This document shows, one piece after another, positions 45,790-58,119 of a DNA stretch of 64,000 nt. How positions within the stretch are numbered: the stretch's first letter is position 1; each line of letters starts with the position of its first letter. Below the pieces are notes generated by a model. It saw nothing but the letters and a program-made list of their open reading frames with translations. It searched no databases and had not been told where the DNA came from. The stretch is from positions 123,021,324 through 123,085,323 of the forward strand of contig NC_134460.1 in the NCBI RefSeq assembly GCF_047948215.1, given 5' to 3'. Source of the stretch: Lycorma delicatula. Taxonomy: Eukaryota > Arthropoda > Insecta > Hemiptera > Fulgoridae. The translations under genes were made by a program, and so were the position numbers.

Positions 45790-45952
45790 AAGAATAGAGT
45801 AACAAACGAAGATATTATGATTTGCAATATTATTGAATTTTTTTATATTATTGTAGATATTCTCCATTTAACAGAAAGTAAAAATAGGTTGCAAGATATT
45901 TTGAATGATATGAATTTATTATTAGAAAGAAAAACAGAACTGATGAACTGTG
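45790..45952 (+). pseudogene. Possible RTE-type reverse-transcriptase scrap (catalytic region)
   Basis: Reads VDILHLTESKNRLQDILNDM, resembling ADDI.LLAES...L...LN.M after the catalytic box; the Asp pair is only partly conserved. It lies downstream of the C-terminal piece, so it comes from another copy or a rearrangement. Confidence 0.4.
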
Positions 45953-46100
45953 ATAGAAAGGAAGACGAACGAAAGTAGAGATCCAAAGGTAGAAGGCACA
46001 GGGAAGAAGAACTTACGTACAGAAAGAAATTTACTTTATTATAAATACTTCATTAAATATAAATATAATTAATTATAAATTAATATTTTTATTTATTATA
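45953..46100 (+). repeat. 149-base direct repeat, right copy
   Basis: See 42332-42480. The left edge abuts the reverse-transcriptase scrap; the right edge lies 40 bases before repeat X copy 3. Confidence 0.9.
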
Positions 46101-46140
46101 ACTACTTTTATTCTTACTTTCGTATTAAAAAGTAAGAATA

Positions 46141-46525
46141 AATATTTGGCTATAATGCTGGAACCAGTGAAAATAAGTACCAGTTATATCGTGAAAATCT
46201 CTCAATGAGGGTTTAATTACTGCAGTGAAGAAAAAGTCCAAAATCCAATTTTTTTTGGAGTTTGCGCTTTTTTGGACACTTTTGGTCCAGTCGATTGCAA
46301 TCAAAAGGGAAGGTGCAAAACCAGATTTTACAACAGACTTAAATCAAAATTTCAACATCTTACGGTTAATGGGTTTTCAGTTATGCAAGATACATACATA
46401 CAGATGTCTCGCCGAAACTAGTTAAAAATGGATTCAGGGATGGTAAAAATGGATATTTCCGTTGAAATCTGAAAACCGAAATTTTTTTCGCGATTACAAT
46501 ACTTCCTTCGTACAAGGAAGTAAAA
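46141..46525 (+). repeat. Repeat X, copy 3 (right part only)
   Basis: Starts inside the family consensus at aatatttggctataatgctg and runs to the right end acttccttcgtacaaggaag. The left 280 bases are absent. Small internal deletions distinguish it from copies 2 and 6. Confidence 0.85.
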
Positions 46526-46529
46526 ATAA

Positions 46530-49198
46530 ATTTAAGCACCTCTAAGGGTATGGGTTGTTTTGTATTTTTCGATGCTTCATGATCCAGGGACCCCAAAAAA
46601 CAAAAAAAACAAAAATTGGGGCGTAATGTTTCCATACATATATAATGTGTTGGCGTATTGACTTAATAACTTTTAACTGGTTAAACCGATTTTGATGAAA
46701 TTTTTTGAGGACACTCGTGTATACGGAGTAATTTGTTGGTAAAGATTTGGGGTCAATATCTCCAAGGTGTGGAGTAGATAATTGTTTTTTAGGGTCCAAT
46801 TTTCTCAAAATTTTGCAAACATAACTAACCCTACTTTATATTAAGCTCAGTAAATGCGTCCATGCTTATCTTACCTTTTTTAAAAAATTTACCCCAAAAA
46901 TTCTCCAAAATTCCCCTCCACAAAAATTATAAAACGCTATCTTTTTTGTACATTTTTTCTAGATACAAATTTTCCTTTATCATGTTTTTTAACCGAACTG
47001 TTTTTTATCTTCCTAAGCATAATATTTTTACAAGTGGCCGAAAAATAATACTTTGGAGGCAATGTTGGAGGTGGAAAAACTGATAAAAGTTTAAAAACAT
47101 AGATTTTTTGAATTTTTTAAAACTTTTTTTAGTTTATTTAAACTGTTAATCATAATATTACAATAAAATTCTATCATAATTCAACCCCACCATCCCCCCT
47201 CAAAAAATCTCAGGTAAATTTTTATTGGTTGTACATTTTTCATTGGAATTTATTTTAGTTTCTTTCATTTAACATAGTAAAGGTAGACAAATCAAAAAAA
47301 ATTTCTTGGGAAGTGATTATGAAGGTAGGGGAGCAGAAAAAATAAAAAAATAACCCATTTTTTTAACTTTTTTATCTATCATTATTTTTCCACTACATAT
47401 CAATGAATAAGCATTGCCAGGAAAGTATAAAAGCTTTGTTGTCCGCTTTCTTTTAAATGTGTTAGTAAAAATCAAAAGTCATATTGAAATTTTTCGTAAT
47501 GATTATTTCAAATATGCACTTAAAAATACTGAATTTAAGGTAGGTAGGTAGGTAGGATGTTAGTTCGTAAGATACTATATTTAACTGAGATTTTCTGAAG
47601 GTTTTCTTCTGGCTTGAGGAAGAAACTGATTTCCAGAAAAAAATTAAATAATTTATATATAAGTTATTTAGAAAATCTGACTTCTCGATCAAATGAAAAC
47701 TATACTTTCTTATAACTTGGTAGTTCCACCACGCCAACACTGATTTAGTGAGAAGTATCCTAAAAATTGATAATGTCAAATACCGCTTTTGCTAAAATAG
47801 TTTAACAGTGGTAATATAATTTGAAAACAACTTTTATCTTCTAGTTGAGTGATAATGACCACAGCAGTCAACGCCCATAATAAAGAATAATATTACATCT
47901 AAAATTTTTTAAAGATTCAATGTAACGAAAAAATTACAATTCGATCCACACGAAAAGAAATTTATTATCCAACTGAAAAAAAAAACAATAGTGGTTCAGT
48001 GAAAAATTAGGTAAAATCAGAGAACTAAAAAAAGAAGTCGTTCTTGAAGTGGGTAACATAATTTCGATGTTAGTTTATTAATACAAATTAGTCTGTTTAC
48101 CGGTAGCACATTGTATAAATTTATTTCTCTATCTGTTGTTATATTTCAATAAAACGTAATTCATTAAACTGGAGACAACTTATCAAACCCAATCGCTGTT
48201 AAAATAATATTAAATATATTATCTGTTTGCAATAGTAACTCCTGAAACTTATTATTATTATGTGAAAGTGAGGTTTGGAATGGGAAATGACATGTTTTTT
48301 TTTTTAAAAACATCACTAACGATGACAAGTAACGTTAATAATTCACGATGAAAAGTTATAGATACAAAAGAGTACAAAATTATTTGTCAATATTGGTTTT
48401 GACAACATTGAAGACTTTTAAACAATTAATTATTTCAAATAGCGAAAAATATTTACAAAATGATTATATGTAAAAAACGAGACGGAAGTAAAAAAAAAAA
48501 AAAAAAAATACTGTATAGATAATGAGTGTCTGTCACTTAAATTGTGAGTGGATGACCATCAGCCGGATATTGAAGTGGTAAGTTGGATTTTGAGCTTCTA
48601 AATATACTGCACACGACACTTTTCACACTCTTGTTAGAGGATAAAAATCCTTTTCCTCTTACATTTTACACCACTCTAACTTTAAATTTCTACGTCGACG
48701 ATAAAAAGCAGACCAGACATTGAGTGTCAGGTCCATTACGGAAATGGGAAAGGGAACTATGCATACAAACTTTATCAGTGATATGTAATATTTCAGGGGG
48801 TAAAAATTAAAAATAGAATTTTGTTATTTTTTCATTATTTATCAATAAAACTTTTATAAAATGTTAACAAGTAATTTTCTCTTACATGAGAATAAATAAA
48901 TTTTTACAATGGTATCCAATTAACTATGTCAGTAACAGTAAATCAATTCCACAAAGAAGAAAAAATATCAAACATTGATTATATAGTTTAATATTTTACA
49001 GATTTAATAAAATACAAATAGAGATTCTACTGTATGTGGAAATTTTTATAACTCTGTGATGTATTGGAGTAATGTCTTTAAATGAACTTTTTCAGTTAAA
49101 TACATAACCAATAAAGACATTAAAATTAAATTAAAAGTCTTATGGTGGAATTAAAGTTGGACTTAGAAATTCTTTTGTTTGGAAGTGTAAGACGATTT
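46530..49198. other. No gene recognised
   Basis: Text from about 46,560 to 47,460 (cgattttgatgaaatttttt, ccccaaaaattctccaaaat) looks like an untranslated repeat body. A short (GTAG)n run is at about 47,537-47,556 and poly-A at about 48,491-48,509. No coding. Confidence 0.35.
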
Positions 49199-49900
49199 TT
49201 TTTTTCAGTAGGAGGACGAAGAATCTGCAACCAGACGCCCAGCAGCCCGTGCTACTGAGTATATGGGCCCGCATAATATATGTTATATATGTTTCCCGCA
49301 TAATGCAGGGACCCACTAAAACCTCCATCTTTTGGAGAGTGGAGAAGTGGATCTCCACTCTCTGAAACTGTCGGTCCAAGAGCTCGCCTGTTACTTCAAC
49401 TTCCTGCTTAAGTCGTTCTAAAAGGAGTGCCTCGAAGAACTTTCCTACGAAATTCATTAGACACAGCGGTCTACATCCGATGGGGTCCTGTAGTCTCAGC
49501 CAGGTTTCTTCAAGAGGACCAACCTGCCAGTTTTCCAATCTATAGAAATTGGTCAATCACGTTGCCAATTCTGGCAACGTGATTAACCGCTAGTAACACA
49601 GTTAACGGGTCAACCTCAAAAAGGGACCTTACCGCTTCTACCGGAATCCTGTCAGACCACGGGCTCTTTCGCGCTCTCAACTTCTGCCTGGCAACGGATA
49701 GCTCTCCCGTGGTGAAGAGTGGAATCTCAGAAGTCACTACTGCCGAGAGTGATAATCTCCTTTCGGGAACTGTGTCTCAATCACCCTTCTTGCGACGGCC
49801 AGTGCGATCTGCCAAATCTTCCCATTACTATCTTTTATCCATTTCCCCAGGGACCGAAGTTGGGATTCAGTTAACGGAACCTGCTCAGGAAGGTGTATTT
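49199..49900 (-). pseudogene. R1-like LINE ORF2, reverse-transcriptase N-terminal part, broken
   Basis: Minus-strand readings, in order: NFGPWGNG and KIVMGK (the PWG...KIV.GK linker of R1-type ORF2); TSEIPLFTTGELSVARQKLR; RKSPWSDRIPVEAV (normally KAPGPDGIP.E); LLAVNHVARIGNVID. After a frameshift follow CRPLCLMNFVGKFFEALLLE and RLKQEVEVTGELLDRQF (the YRPI.L....K..E......RL.......L...QFGF motif). It stops before the catalytic motif A. Beyond about 49,320 the sequence is different and ends with a T10 run at 49,199-49,208, which on the minus strand is a poly(A) tail. It is an internally deleted copy. Confidence 0.7.
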
Positions 49901-49904
49901 GAGT

Positions 49905-50635
49905 GCAACATGTTTAAATTTAGAATTAACTTTTAATCTGTTATGAACGGGCAGATAGTTTTACATGCACATGTGCGCACGCACACACACGGAATAAACA
50001 TTTACTGATATGTAATGAAGGTTTTTATATAAATTATAGATCAGTTAAATTTAACGTAAGCGTAAACAATGAGGCTTACTTCCATTAACTAATAGAACAA
50101 ATCAACTAATGCTACGCTTTGAAGTTAACATCATTTATTATTAGTATAATTTTCTTTACACCAGTACTTGTTCGGATTCGATCCATCTTGATTTCGGTGT
50201 TAATTACAACCATCTTTTTTGGGGATCTGTTTTTTTTTTATCATTTCAAAGCTTATTTACAAACGGTTACATTTACATAAACTTTTAGTAAATTGGATCA
50301 CATCGTAAATCAGTTGATAAGGAGTCCTCAGCGTAACTTCTCAAAATTATACAGTAGTATAATTTAAAAATTTTACATCAAGCACATAAAATTATAAATT
50401 ATAAATGACACTTAACGTCACTAAAACAGCAGAAAGGAAATAAGATAACTAGAAGTAAAAAAAAAAAAAAAAAAAAAAATAAGCTACAATAAAAAAAAGC
50501 ATATGTAACAATCTGAAATTAAAAAAATACTAACATCCAAATTAACCATAGACATATTATGTCACTATAGGAACACTTAGACCTAGAACTTCCACTCAGT
50601 TCAACATTTTAACGTCATCCTCATTGTTACTGCCA
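49905..50635. other. No gene; poly-A at about 50,459-50,480
   Basis: AT-rich sequence, nothing recognised. Confidence 0.4.
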
Positions 50636-50910
50636 AGTGGTTTGTGTGATAGTTAAGCCGTTGTTTGCAGTTTGAACTGAAACGTTGTATCTCCTGCCGT
50701 ACAAACCGTAATCCTCAATAATCCTGGATATCATTATTCCTAATAAAACAAGGTGTCTCTGTTATATATCTGGTTAGCTCATTCTGAAACCGCTGTAAGA
50801 TGTCGACATTGCTTCTGGTCGCGGTGCATCATAATTCGATCCCGTATGTCCAGATAGGTTTTAGACTTGTTGAGTATACCAGCAGCTTATTAGACAAGAA
50901 GAAACGAGAA
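50600..50910 (-). pseudogene. Jockey-type LINE ORF2 C-terminal fragment A
   Basis: The minus-strand reading gives LLVYSTSLKPIWTYGIELWC, then TATRSNVDILQRFQNELTRY, then NNDIQDY, a stop and GLRFVRQEIQRFSS. The signature TYG..LWG.....N...IQ..QNK.LR....... is the thumb/C-terminal region of Jockey-type ORF2. At least one stop codon is present. Homologous to fragment B at 51.9-52.3 kb, in the same orientation. Confidence 0.7.
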
Positions 50911-50914
50911 CGTT

Positions 50915-51915
50915 CGCCTTAGGAACCAGAACATTTTCTTGAACTTTATCTCAAGCTACCTTTTCTTCTCTCTTATATGAACTTTCGTTTCGGGGGCTTG
51001 AGTAAATAAAAATTCTCGTCAGACTATTGTTGTTCATTTTGTAGATATTTCTCAGCTACTGCAAACGTTTTTGTTTTGTAAGTAATTACTATTTGTTAAA
51101 TGTTAATTTTATTATTTTCTGCTGTTTCTTTTTTATCTGTTGTTGGATTTATTAGAGGTTTATGTATCTTTCTAAATTAGGTTTTCACTTTGTAATATTT
51201 ATTTTTTTCTGCATTTCACGAATTATTTCACATTTATTATTAATAACGCATTTCTGTTTTACATAATCCCCACACACTTTTTCTTGTTAAGCACCTACTC
51301 ATAAATTCTCGATTTTGAACAAATATTGATCCATTTGTTGTCAAAATAATGACTTTAATTTTTCTTCCACTTCGTAAATTTATAAATAATAATAAATAAA
51401 AATACAAATAAAAAATATTTGAGTATATTAACTCTTTGAAAATTTCTATATCGAAGAATAATAAATTGTTATGCCCTCATATTAGCAAGGTTTTTTAAAC
51501 TAAAAAATTTTAATTCTTTTCCAGATTGATGTTTAGTCCAACATATTTAATACTATTTCCCGGGGAATTCACCATCTTTTCAAGTGGTAGACGACATAAG
51601 TACAATTTGTTTTTTTTGCTCAATAACAATTATAATTAAATTCGGCTCTCCTGCGGAGCCATAAGTAAGTTTCCTGACAAAAGCACGTGATCCTTAAGGA
51701 ACTCCCAAAATAAATAATACACAATAAACAGTTCTAAGCAAACTTAAAGTCAAATATGAAATTTCAAGCTCTGTCATACATTACAAACCAATAATTTCAG
51801 CACCATATAGTCCACAAAACAAACATTAATAACAAATAAAAAAGAAAAAAAAGAGAAGTAACAAGAAATTAGATACGACACCACTAAACTTGACGGTGTT
51901 AGATTCCAAACTGTT
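50915..51915. other. No gene recognised
   Basis: AT-rich separator between two Jockey fragments; no frames of interest. Confidence 0.4.
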
Positions 51916-51919
51916 ACGC

Positions 51920-52292
51920 AGACCCTAAGTCGAGTACATGGGCTCGTTTCAACCGTCGGACGTCTCTGCTGTTATCGAGTTAGATTAATTGCAAAGTGGT
52001 TTACATGATTCTCAAGCCTCTGCAGGTATTTGACATTGCGCTGTCGTGCAATCTCACGAAACGATGGGAGCTCCAGATAATCCTGAATCTCATCATTCGG
52101 CGTGAACCACGGAGCTTCGGCAATTATCCTCGCTACTTTGTTCTGAAATCGTTGTATAATTTCCACATTACTAGTACTAGCCGTTCCCCACAATTCCACA
52201 CCGTACGTGGAAAGCATAAGCACAAATATGGATAATAAATAGGGGAAAAACACAAATGGATCAAAATAATGTAGGACAAAAACATAAATCAA
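51920..52292 (-). pseudogene. Jockey-type LINE ORF2 C-terminal fragment B
   Basis: A 106-codon frame contains STYGVELWGTASTSNVEIIQ, then RFQNKVARIIAEAPWFTPND, EIQDYLELPSFREIARQ and RLENHVNHFAINL. After a frameshift follow LDNSRDVRRLKRAHVLDL and a stop, the normal end of Jockey-clade ORF2. It is the better preserved of the two copies, but everything upstream (endonuclease, reverse-transcriptase palm) is missing, so it is 5'-truncated. Confidence 0.75.
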
Positions 52293-52519
52293 GAATTATA
52301 GGTCAAACGTACAAATAACTCGCCTCGAGTAAAATATACAAATGTTGCATTTAAATAAAAAGTTTTATATATTTTTGGAGTGGTCTTACGACCAATGATT
52401 GAAAAAAAAATCGTAGGCGGGAAATTCTTCTGTTTGTGAAATCGTACCAATTTTACTAGTTTTGCCAGTTTTCGTTTTTCTTTTGGAGCCAATGATTTCG
52501 GAATGATTTCGAAATCACT

Positions 52520-53222
52520 GGTACAAAGTAAAGGAACTATTGTGTTCGCGAAAAATGCCAGTTTTCAGAACGGAAGTATCCATTTTAACCATTCTAGAAT
52601 CTTTTCTAATCTCATTTAAATCATTTTGACTGGTTTCGGGGTGTCGTCAATACGTTCCTATGTATCTCGCATAACTCAAAAATGATTGGCTGTAGGGTGT
52701 TGAAATTTGGATTTAGGACTGCTGTAACATCTAGTTGTGCACCTACCCTTTTCATTATAATTGATTGAACCAAAAGTGTCCAAAAACGCCCAAAATCCCA
52801 AAAAATTGGATTTTGGACTTTTTCCTAACTGGAGTAATAAGCTCTCATTGGGAGCTTATATTAACGATGTATCACAAGTGGTACTTATTTTTATTGGTTT
52901 CAGAGTTATAGCTAATATAATATTTTAATTAATTAAATATTTGAATGTTGCAAAGATAAGGCATATCGGTTCGAATCAGACTTCATCAACATTTAAAATT
53001 TTTTTTTTTAAATTTAAATATATTGATTTATCAAAATGTATTAATATCTGCTTGTAAAAAAAATGTACGATAAATAATAATTCAATAATAACAATAAAAA
53101 AAAAAGTTAATATCAGAAGTTATTAATGAAATAAAATTTTATGTACTTCTCATTTTAGAAAGAATGTATATATGTAATTTAATAAGCGTACAAGGAAGCC
53201 TAGTGGTGTCCACATCAGATTT
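52520..53222 (-). repeat. Repeat X, copy 4 (near full length)
   Basis: Reverse orientation: it ends at the right with tggtgtccacatcagatttt, the complement of the family's left end. It contains the B-box-like ggttcgaatcagacttcatc at about 52,969-52,988. The left edge keeps gtacaaagtaaaggaa in place of the usual hairpin end. Confidence 0.85.
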
Positions 53223-53224
53223 TT

Positions 53225-55195
53225 TTTAGGAGAATTATGATTTGAAATGCCAATGAAAATTTTCAGTTTCATTTGTTGTTCTCAGCAATGCCTAATCAGT
53301 AGGCTCAGTAGGTTCATCATTCTGAAGATGTTAACTAGAATGAGATCCATTTGCAAGTCTTAACGTCGATAGGACTGTAATTATGTTAATTATTCATAGA
53401 CTTTGGTTTTGAGTATCGTGTCTGTAGGGTATACTTTTACAAGTGCTATAATATTCATTTTTCAAGTTTAGGATGAACTCTATTATAATTTCTTTAGTTT
53501 TAGACTACATTAAACTTTTTAAAAATCTATAATTCATTATCACAAATAAAATTATTTATTTAAAAATTTATCATTATTCAGTAATAATGATTACGTAACA
53601 GTTTAAGCACGTGATGTGAATAGAGAAGGTTTATTTTAAGACATGAAATAGTGATAATACATTTAAGTTTACTATTTGTTGTTATTCACTTTCAGTTTAT
53701 CTCGGGTCTATAATAAATAATACACGCCCCAATGCGTCTGAGTTTCCGGTCAGTGTAAATAACTAACCATTATATTAGACAGGGAGACAAGAAGTTATCC
53801 CTTAAGATATAACTTTTAAACTAAGCCGGATTAGATCCTTTTACCTTTAAGTTAGAAAGTATACATATGTACTATTGAGCCACTAAAACCCTTCTCAGGG
53901 TTATTTATTAATTTATTTTCTTAATTTTACAATGCTCTATTTTCTTAATTACGAGGAAAAAGATGTTTAATTTTTTGAGATATTAATTAATGTGAAATAT
54001 TATGCTAGAAAGAAAAGTTATATTAAAAAAAAAAAAAAGGCTTAAGACGTAGAGTTGTTTTTGTAAACATGATTTTTATATTGCTAAAAGTGTTTTTGTG
54101 GCAAAAACATCTAGGGGTGGACCGGATACAAACAAAATAATTATGGTAGAGACACTCGGGGCGTTCTACAGTCAGCCTTCAATTCTCTCCCCTTTAGTTT
54201 CATTCACTCAGTTATTCCCCACCAACCCTTACCATCATCAAAACCAACACACCCTACCGCCTGTCCCGACCTACTACCCACAAATTAACAGAACCAAGTT
54301 TGCCAGACGATACTATCGTAACTTAGTAGTAGCAACAGAAGCGCAGTAATGCTTCATCTGCCAAATCGCTAAGCTATCTTCTGTTCTCTAATAACAAAAC
54401 ACAAACATCAACACATTAAAACTTTTAACCTAAACAAACAAATAAGAACACGTTCATCAGGGTGTAGAGTGTGTATTACATATTATGATAACATCCTTAC
54501 ACACAGAATCCGCTTTACATATAATATATGCTGCCTAATACCTAGAAAATTATGATTAAAAACAAATGAAGCTCTCTGTGAAAATCTAACAAACTAGTAT
54601 TAAATTTCCCATTTAAAACAACTATTAACTTAGCAAAAATACATATTCAACGAAAAATAAATTTGAATACGCATAGTATAAATTAGAAGCCTGAATAAAA
54701 TGTGTAATTAACTTTAAACAATCGTTTTCAAGATAATACACCACTAAAATAAATGCACCTTCATATAAAAAATCTGTAGGTTTTACTTATTTTTAATTTT
54801 AAAAATAAATATGAGAGTTTTTGAACAATTTTTTATGAAATCGAGATAAAAAGATAATAAATGATTACCAGATGAAATAAATTAAAATTATAATTGAACT
54901 AAATTTTTTATCATACTGTTAAAACAGTAATATTTTAAAAAATATTGTGTGTTTATGAGAGACATATGAGTTATACTTAATTATGCATTAATCTATTAAA
55001 CATAAAAAATAATCTGCATAACGTTTCGCTTTTAATCGTAAATTTTTTTTTTAAAAAAGCTAACACACATGCATTTCATTATCTCTCCAATAAAATGACA
55101 GCTAATCTATCCACCAATGATAACTTACTTATATTTTTATACCCTTACTACTCATAACTTCCTACACGAAAATCATTCTTCTCCCCTCTGCAAAA
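53225..55195. other. No gene recognised
   Basis: The frame at 54098-54349 is Pro/Tyr/Gln-rich in the middle (PTNPYHHQNQHTLPPVPTYY), starts with GTG rather than ATG, and shows no domain. It could be a piece of an exon but nothing supports splicing signals. Otherwise AT-rich. Confidence 0.3.
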
Positions 55196-55199
55196 CCTA

Positions 55200-55710
55200 T
55201 TCACTCTCTATAAAAAAGGATGATGTGCGTGTGTTTGTTTTTTGCTTGCTGAATGTGCTCACACTAAAGCTGCTATTGGTGCAGAACGGACCAATGATGA
55301 TGAGCCGGGCGGCTGCTCACGCCGATTCTATCCCGCTAGAAGCAGTCCGTCGTCAATTAATTTACATATTATTTAATTTAATTTCTAAGCGTAAATTATT
55401 TTTATTTATATTTTATATTTGTATTTTTATTTACTTATACATTAATTTTATTTATTCGATTTTATTAATAAAAGAAAGGATTAGTCAGTATTAAGTAGTA
55501 AATAAATGTTCTTATTTAGCGGTAGAGGGTCACTGGCGCGCATCTGGTCGGCGCATCACGTGGTCCGCCTGCGTCAATAGCAGCAGATGGAGTGGCAACT
55601 AACACAACCTCACACGAACGCACACAAGACTTAACGAAAAAGACGGCGTCTCCAAGCCAATTCCCTGTTATCAAATCATTATGACTTGGGTTAAACATTA
55701 TATTTCTACT
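55200..55710. promoter_or_regulatory. GC/CpG-rich island with facing CCAAT motifs; possible host promoter
   Basis: Two patches (about 55,262-55,360 and 55,520-55,660) are rich in CG dinucleotides in an otherwise AT-rich, CpG-poor neighbourhood. They carry no match to the repeats in this window. The first contains attgg at 55,275-55,279 and ccaat at 55,291-55,295, plus cacgtg-like and gcgcgc words in the second. Short frames exist on both strands (55117-55494 plus, 55516-55698 minus) without recognisable domains. This could be a promoter or first exon of a host gene, or a unique transposon piece. Confidence 0.25.
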
Positions 55711-55714
55711 AAAA

Positions 55715-57310
55715 ACTATTAACTGCTATATATACTCATACCTTAAGCCTATTTTAAATATAAAAACACCAAAATGTTCAGAAAAATATTCTCTACACAC
55801 TAATATTTCTTTTCTTAAAATATTTCTGTAAAATAATTAACATTTTTACAAACAAGTGGATACGATCGCGTCGAGAGTATAGGGGTGGAGCCCCTGGCTA
55901 GACGGTTGGGCGAGTGAAGCGATTCCTGACTGGCTAGGACACTACTATTGCTTCTACCCCGTCAAAAATTTATATTCCTTCGTTTGCCCACTAAAATTTA
56001 TAAAACTATAAATTGCTCCACCGATTATTTATGAAAAATAAAAAACAGACGATTGGTTCAAACACCTGATTGGTACTGGATATACGAAAAATTTGAATAA
56101 AACCGAAAGAAAATATATTACTTTCTGAACTTAATAATTTTTTTCTTAAATTTACTTCAAATTTACTTAAGTTACTTTCAAGTAGGATAATAGTAATAAA
56201 TAAAATAAGTAGAAATAATAAAAAAAATAAAAAAAATAAACAAGCAGAATAATAATAACAACTTGAAAGTAGAATAATAATTTTTGAAATGGAAATTTCA
56301 AAAATCGTTTTTGTTGAATGTTACTCAAACAACAACAGTTTTTTTTTTTTTTTTTTTTTTATTTATAAGTATGTAAATTTTTAATAACTATAGAAGTATC
56401 AGGAAGAATATTTATTAAATGAATAAAATTATATTAACGTTTAATATGAATATGAATTCTAAAATAAATTTAAATGAATTATAAGGAATAACTTTAAAAA
56501 AGTACTTCTTATTGATAAAAGAAAAGAAATCCTTGTTAGTAATTTATTTAACTGACGATTCATTTTAAATAGAAAATTTTAATAAGATAAAATTAACAAA
56601 ATAAAAAATAAAAAAATTACAAGAATTATTTTTAAGAATTTTAACTAAGGAGGCTGTTAAGACTTACTCTCTTTTTCTTATTAATGTATCAATACATAAA
56701 CTGTCTCGCTCTTCTTACTCTTTTGTAAAAGTAAATAAATTTTTATATTCAGCAAGCCTATTTAACAGCTGATATTTTATATTAATAATTCATTATCATT
56801 AATGCATTGTTCAGTCTAAATTTAGAGCTCTTACTGTCAACATACACATTAATTATCATATATCTTTTACAACAACGTAATCTTCTTTAAATATAACTCA
56901 AACTGAAACTTTAAACATGTAATGATCATTTTATAACTTATTTAAATTACTATGAACCAGCAAAGTTAATATATAGAGTAATTACGCCTAACATAGGTTT
57001 TACACTGAAGCGGTTAGTTATTCAGAGTGTTTCTTATGAAAATCTAATTACTTTTCAACAAAAATTTAATATCTGTTTAAAAAAAAAAAAGATAAATATT
57101 TATTCATTTTTAAGTTTCAGAAAAAAAAACCATTAATGGACCGAAAATTATTTAAATAATTTGCCAAAAAAAGGATATTGGGGTTTTATAATATTTCGTT
57201 GGATAAGGTGTACAATCTTGATTTAAGGATAGAAACAAAGAGCGAAAAGGACAATTATAATTAAGCTCATGGTCGTTTATTGATTCCCATCTTTCTGCTT
57301 GTCTAGAAAA
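55715..57310. other. No gene; repeat end near 55,866-55,950 and poly-T at 56,339-56,360
   Basis: The segment around 55,869-55,905 resembles that at about 22,246-22,283. The rest is AT-rich with homopolymer runs. Confidence 0.35.
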
Positions 57311-57311
57311 G

Positions 57312-58115
57312 ATGGCGATACGTGAACTGAAAGGCTTTGTGTTTTTTGTTTGCTAAATCTGAATCTGTAGTTATAGTTCAACATGGGCTAATCGGTGGAA
57401 CAGATGGAATACTCGGTCTGAAACGACCGAAGGTATGTGTAAAGGGAAGAGTTCGGTTCGACCAAAGATGTCTAAAGAAAATGTTAAAAGTGTCAGGGAA
57501 TCTTTCCTGGGTAGTCCTAAAAAATCTGTTAGGAAGGCCAGACGCAAACTAGCAATACCGGTGATGAAAGTGTGGAATGTTTTAAGAAAACGCTTATATA
57601 TAGGTCCGTACCGTTTAAAAAGTTCAAAGGATTAGAAGCCTACCGATCTGCAGCATGAGAATGATGGCTCTTGATTTTATTGTATTAAGTGATGAGTCAA
57701 CATTTCATTTTAGTGGAAAAGTTAACAGGTAATTTCGTTATATTTCGGGGGGGGGGGAGGATAGAAGGAGATCGAAAATCTTCATGAATTGTTACAATTG
57801 AAAGGAACTCTCAAAATTAAATATCTTCTGTACAATACCCCGACGGCAAGTTTACGGAGCGTTGTTTTTCGCTGTAGCAAGCGTAACAGGGGTTGCTTAT
57901 TTAAATATGCTGTATATACGGCTCTTTTCTCAACTGCGTGATGGCTTACAGAATTTCAGAACAAAAAGGAAAGCTTGCTCACTGCATAACTCTGTAGGAG
58001 ATCGGTTGAATGACGTTTTCCTCAACGGCTGGATCGGACCTGATGACAAAGCATGTTTGAGATGACCACGAAGGTCAACCTATTCGTATCCCATGCTTTT
58101 TTTTCTTTAGAATTT
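57312..58115 (+). pseudogene. DUF4817-type DDE (IS630/mariner-like) transposase pseudogene
   Basis: Readings in order: LFAKSESVVIVQH (N-terminal helix); CKGKSSVRPKMSKENVKSVR, ESFLGSPKKSVRKARRKLAI and VLRKRLYIGPYRLK (helix-turn-helix linker with the SPKKS...LGIP..TVW..LR.RL...PY signature); LSDESTFHFSGKVNR (first catalytic Asp). After a G10-12 run and degraded sequence follow FFAVASVTGVAYLNMLYIRL, then GDRLNDVFLNGWIGPDDKAC and LRXPRRST. The expected second Asp motif (QQDGAPPH) and third acidic motif (RSPDLTP.DFF) are lost or altered. Cut-and-paste transposition function is certainly lost. Frameshifts occur near 57,610, 57,735 and 57,850. Confidence 0.75.
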
Positions 58116-58119
58116 TATA

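Noticed and set aside
42332..46100. LTR retrotransposon with 149-base LTRs
   Set aside because: No TG...CA ends, primer-binding site or gag/pol of LTR type between the repeats; reported only as a direct repeat pair.
54098..54349. Pro/Tyr-rich 83-codon frame as possible exon
   Set aside because: No Met start, no recognisable domain and no convincing splice context; kept only as a note.
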